From Phialophora verrucosa (Eukaryota > Ascomycota > Eurotiomycetes > Chaetothyriales > Herpotrichiellaceae), in contig MSED01000015.1 in assembly GCA_002099365.1 (NCBI GenBank), positions 1,550,001 through 1,614,000 of the forward strand: a stretch of 64,000 bases of DNA, read 5' to 3'. A model generated the notes under the pieces. It was not told the DNA's origin. It worked only from the letters and a program-made list of their open reading frames with translations, and ran no database searches. Of the stretch, positions 60,801 through 64,000 are shown one piece after another. The stretch's first letter is position 1, and each line of letters begins with the position of its first letter. Made by a program: the position numbers and the translations under genes.

Positions 60801-63800
60801 CCTGTAACTGGGCTATTCCTCATCGCTCTTTCGCATCAAGAAATGTAGTCAGGCATGAAGTCAATCCCGGACGATGGCCGGTCGCTGTGAAAATGAGACT
60901 GCCCTCGGAAAGCCAGCCTCCTAGGCAGGAGGGGGCCGATTCCTCTGTAGGGATGGCGAGGAGGTCCCCTGTTGTGTTGTTGAAAGAGCCTGCACTCATA
61001 GTCAAGCGAGACCGGGCCACAGTACCGAGTACGAGGTAGACCATTCTTACTCTCCTGCAACTCGCCACATTCCCGTGTCACGAAATGATATTAATGATAC
61101 GAGTGTTGATGGCTATAGTCGATCCATTTTTCGAGTATAGTTATGGCAACCTTCATTTCCAGTAGCTATGGCAGGGAATAGAGGCAGAATACACAAAAGC
61201 TCCCCTGAACTCTGGTTACTTAGTCAGTAAGCCCCTGTGCTGCCCCTCACTCCCTCCTGATATTTCTCAGTATCTGACTCGCTTGCGCTACATCGGCATA
61301 AGTGACACGACGCCCACTCATTTATTGTTGACGCAAGTTCAGGATCAGGAGCAGTCGTTACCGTACTCGTTTTAATAATCACATGGTTGGTTGGATTTAC
61401 TGCAGCAGCTATGGTACTGTATATACGTAGTGAATGCATGTTTACAAAGCCAACGCTTTCGATAACCATACTGCGTTGACAATGAAGGCTCACCCAGCAC
61501 AGCCACCTTTGTGAGCGTGAAATCTTGAACTCATCCGTAGAGCCAAGATACTCCCAGTGGTATCTGAGAACATAGATGTCCGGCGAAAGATAATTTTTCG
61601 AGGCGGAGCCCATAACAAGCTCTCGCCCTTGAAGAGAATTCATTCAGTACCGGAACTCCTTGATGATAGCAGCACTTTTGTACTATGTGCAGGACTCGTC
61701 GGCCGGCATCCCATTCTCCTCTAAGCTCTCCACATGTAGGACATTGAGCTGCCCGCGACAGCCTCTCTGCTTGAGAGGCATGTCACTTCCAGCAAGACCA
61801 ATCAACACCACATGTACTCGAACTGCAAAACAGCAACAGTTGTCCCATCACGGCTCGCTTCCAGTTCCCAACAGCCTCGACCCTGCGTTCCCCCAAAGTT
61901 CCTGATCTCCTTTGGGTGTTCCAGGTACGGCGTGTCAGCGCCCCCGTCAAGCGCCAAGAAGGGTGCCGAGGCACTTCAGGCAGCAAGGCAACCAGCCTGC
62001 ATCCTGCACGTGTCAAGCCTGAACCTTGGGCCGCAGCTTCTCCACGGTGGGTGTCCGGCACAGGCACAGGGACAAGGACAGACGCGGGTTGCGAAACTTT
62101 GGGGCCTTGCCTGCGCCCTTGAACCCTGAGGCCGGTGATGCTTTCTTGGGCCCTCTCCTTCTGACGGGCTCGAAGCTACAGTCCACGCTGCCAGACTGCT
62201 GCAGGTACCAAAGTCCCTTTCTTTCCAGGACCCTGACATGTTCACCGACAATGCGAGGACCTCCTTTCGACACGTCTTGCAGTGTTTCCTGGTAGCGATA
62301 TCTCTCTGCCAAGGACTTTGGTCTTGATTCTTCTGCATCGTTTGCCGCGTTCCACTACGTACTCAGCATGGCCTCAGTAAGCCGCTGGCTCCAGCCACGG
62401 ATGCACTCATTTTACACGCGAGACGCGCAACCTTGCAAGCGGCACGCACAGTTTGGAGTTTTTTCATCAAGTGCCCGCACCTACGGAGTATTTCAGACAC
62501 TAAAAACTCTCTATAGTCGTCGAACCCTGAGCACGCGAGCTGGCCGCACCCCGACCGTTACTCCTTTTTCCCGAGCCCAATCGTGGGTGCAGGCCGGCGC
62601 CCTCTGTGGACCAGGTGCCTTGCCCTTGCACTCTCAAAGACTCAGACTCGCCAATAATGCAGGAGACGATACACAGGCACACGCGGCGAGAGCGACGGCT
62701 GGGTCAAGGACTTCGCACGGTCTGCCTTGCCAGCGGGGTTCGTCCACAGTGTGTAGCCGGGTCTTCCCCTATGTAGATGCTTCCAACCGTGGCCCTCACG
62801 CTATCCATATCTCGATCCCAAAGTAATCATCCTCGACAATGTCTCAGCCCTACGAAGCTGGTTGCCGCTGAACGAAGAACGGCCCTGGAGCCCTGGAGCT
62901 ACGAGTACTCACAGTCACAGACATCACACAGTCACCTAAGTACACAGTACGAGAACAAAGATTGAGACCGTCGGCAGAGGTCGACGATTGACGGTGCGCA
63001 GAGTGGATTTTGTTCTTTCACAGCTGCTGATTGGTGTTCCTGGCTGCTCTTTTCCTCTCACTTGCGTCAATCATGTCCATTCGGAGCTCGTCAACTCTAC
63101 AGCACAATCCATCATCCTGCAGCATGTGCTTACATTGAAGTTTCTTCATAGGTCCACGCGAACGTTTAACGACCCCTTGCAAGAAAGCACGCTTTTACGT
63201 ACTTGTCCCCTGTTCCTGCGCGCATCTTCCTCAAATGTCCCGGACCAATTTTCCCATCACAAGGCGACTGGTGCAAATTCGGCAACGCAGAAAGGCAGAC
63301 AGAAACCGTTATGTCGATCCTGGACCCCGGACACCGGGTACATGCAATTGAGACATCAGCCCAACGCTTCACAGCTGCCGACGGTTGCGTGTAGTTGCCC
63401 ACTGCCTCTGTTCTCCATTGGCGGATTTGAGATCTATTCGTCATGTCTCCTGAGCAAATCCCGACACTACTCCACCGTCATTCTCGAAACACGATTCAAG
63501 CCTTTTCCGTGTCTCATGGGTGGGTCAGCATGTCTTCTATACAGTACACTTCTCCTGCATATCGGCAGAAGGAGAATTTCTTGACACAAGAATACAGCAA
63601 ATCTAATACAGCAAATCCTCGCCTTTCACTCGGCTATTTTGCCGTGCTTTGACTATTGTTTCCCGCGCTCGGCTCCGTATGAGCTACGGGCTCGGTAGGA
63701 TGCAACCTCGCCGCAGCCGGCGGACGCTCATTCATCGGCAGTTCATCACTACCCGTGGACCAGGCTTGGATGTTCCTCTCCAAGGCCAACGCAAGGTTTT

Positions 63801-64000
63801 CAGCATGCGGGCATCGCACAAAAGTCTTTGACGTGTGAAAAGAAGGCACCTGGAACAACCTCCTTCGACCCTCCTGAGGGTCGTGGTGAAAAGTGTGCTC
63901 TTGAGAATGAAGGTCTCGCAATAACCCTCGCATGCTTGCACGGAACAATCATCCAAACAACATCCTGTTGCCATTTTCCAGAACTTTTCGCTCTCCTTCA
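57841..64000. other. 6.2 kb right-hand region without a recognisable gene
   Basis: The first several hundred bases should be the promoter and leader of the CRIB gene. Beyond that, many overlapping open frames of 60-150 codons occur on both strands, none with a family signature. TACTCGTA/TACGAGTA motifs start at 59274, 59747 and 62900, and a TACGGAGTA copy is near 62480. An incomplete gene continuing past the right edge cannot be excluded. Confidence 0.5.

Noticed and set aside
62368..62826. 152-codon plus-strand frame near the right edge
   Set aside because: Composition is basic and low in structure, with no recognisable domain; overlapping frames of similar length lie on both strands.
1..64000. 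CRISPR arrays, rRNA genes, intact transposons, viral genes
   Set aside because: No regularly spaced direct repeats, no rRNA-like sequence, and no transposase, reverse transcriptase or capsid motifs were seen in any open frame.

Overview
The window is nuclear DNA of a filamentous ascomycete (Pezizomycotina). The genes have short introns, mostly 46-110 nt, with GT..AG ends and CTNAC-type branch sites. The gene set is typical of this group: Zn2Cys6 regulators, ApsA, a CRIB scaffold and a fungal-type saccharopine reductase. Eurotiomycetes is the most likely class, but this is a guess from gene content. I joined every spliced model by hand, requiring legal splice sites, an unbroken frame and a family-consistent junction. 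There is no transcript evidence.

Layout. 1-1.2 kb: a Zn2Cys6 factor (minus) running off the left edge. 2.1-4.9 kb: a Pumilio/Puf3-type RNA-binding protein (minus). 7.8-8.4 kb: a small single-pass membrane protein. 9.5-14.3 kb: ApsA/Num1 cortical anchor. 15.1-16.5 kb: GID/CTLH ubiquitin ligase subunit Fyv10 (minus). 16.5-24.2 kb: almost 8 kb without a recognisable gene, holding a cluster of a short repeated motif. 24.3-25.6 kb: a second Zn2Cys6 factor. 28-29 kb: possible remnants of an unknown gene. 29.5-30.7 kb: TfdA-family dioxygenase (minus). 31.9-33.7 kb: Rab escort protein. 34.7-35.7 kb: Mak16. 36.1-36.9 kb: METTL7-like methyltransferase (minus). 37.3-38.8 kb: saccharopine reductase. 39.2 kb: tRNA-Gly(CCC). 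40.5-41.4 kb: Bax-inhibitor family protein. 42.3-43.9 kb: vacuolar-type amino acid transporter (minus). 44.5-45.5 kb: AIM24 (minus). 47.1-49.6 kb: S41-like secreted protease. 50.6-51.7 kb: a third, small Zn2Cys6 factor. 51.8-55.5 kb: AT-rich repeat relic and TGCATG-rich spacer. 55.5-57.8 kb: CRIB-domain scaffold (minus). 57.8-64 kb: no gene recognised.

Most genes are housekeeping and work in unrelated processes: nuclear positioning, ubiquitin-dependent metabolic switching, Rab prenylation, 60S ribosome assembly, lysine synthesis, mitochondrial and ER homeostasis, and vacuolar transport. I see no secondary-metabolite cluster, CRISPR array, intact transposon or virus. The most unusual signals are non-coding. 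The 8-mer TACTCGTA/TACGAGTA occurs about 18 times, all outside the coding exons modelled here, with nine copies in the large gap at 18.8-22.3 kb. The most unusual gene structures are the third Zn2Cys6 gene, whose zinc cluster is split around a 14-nt exon, and the second, where a 48-nt intron carries the only in-frame stop.
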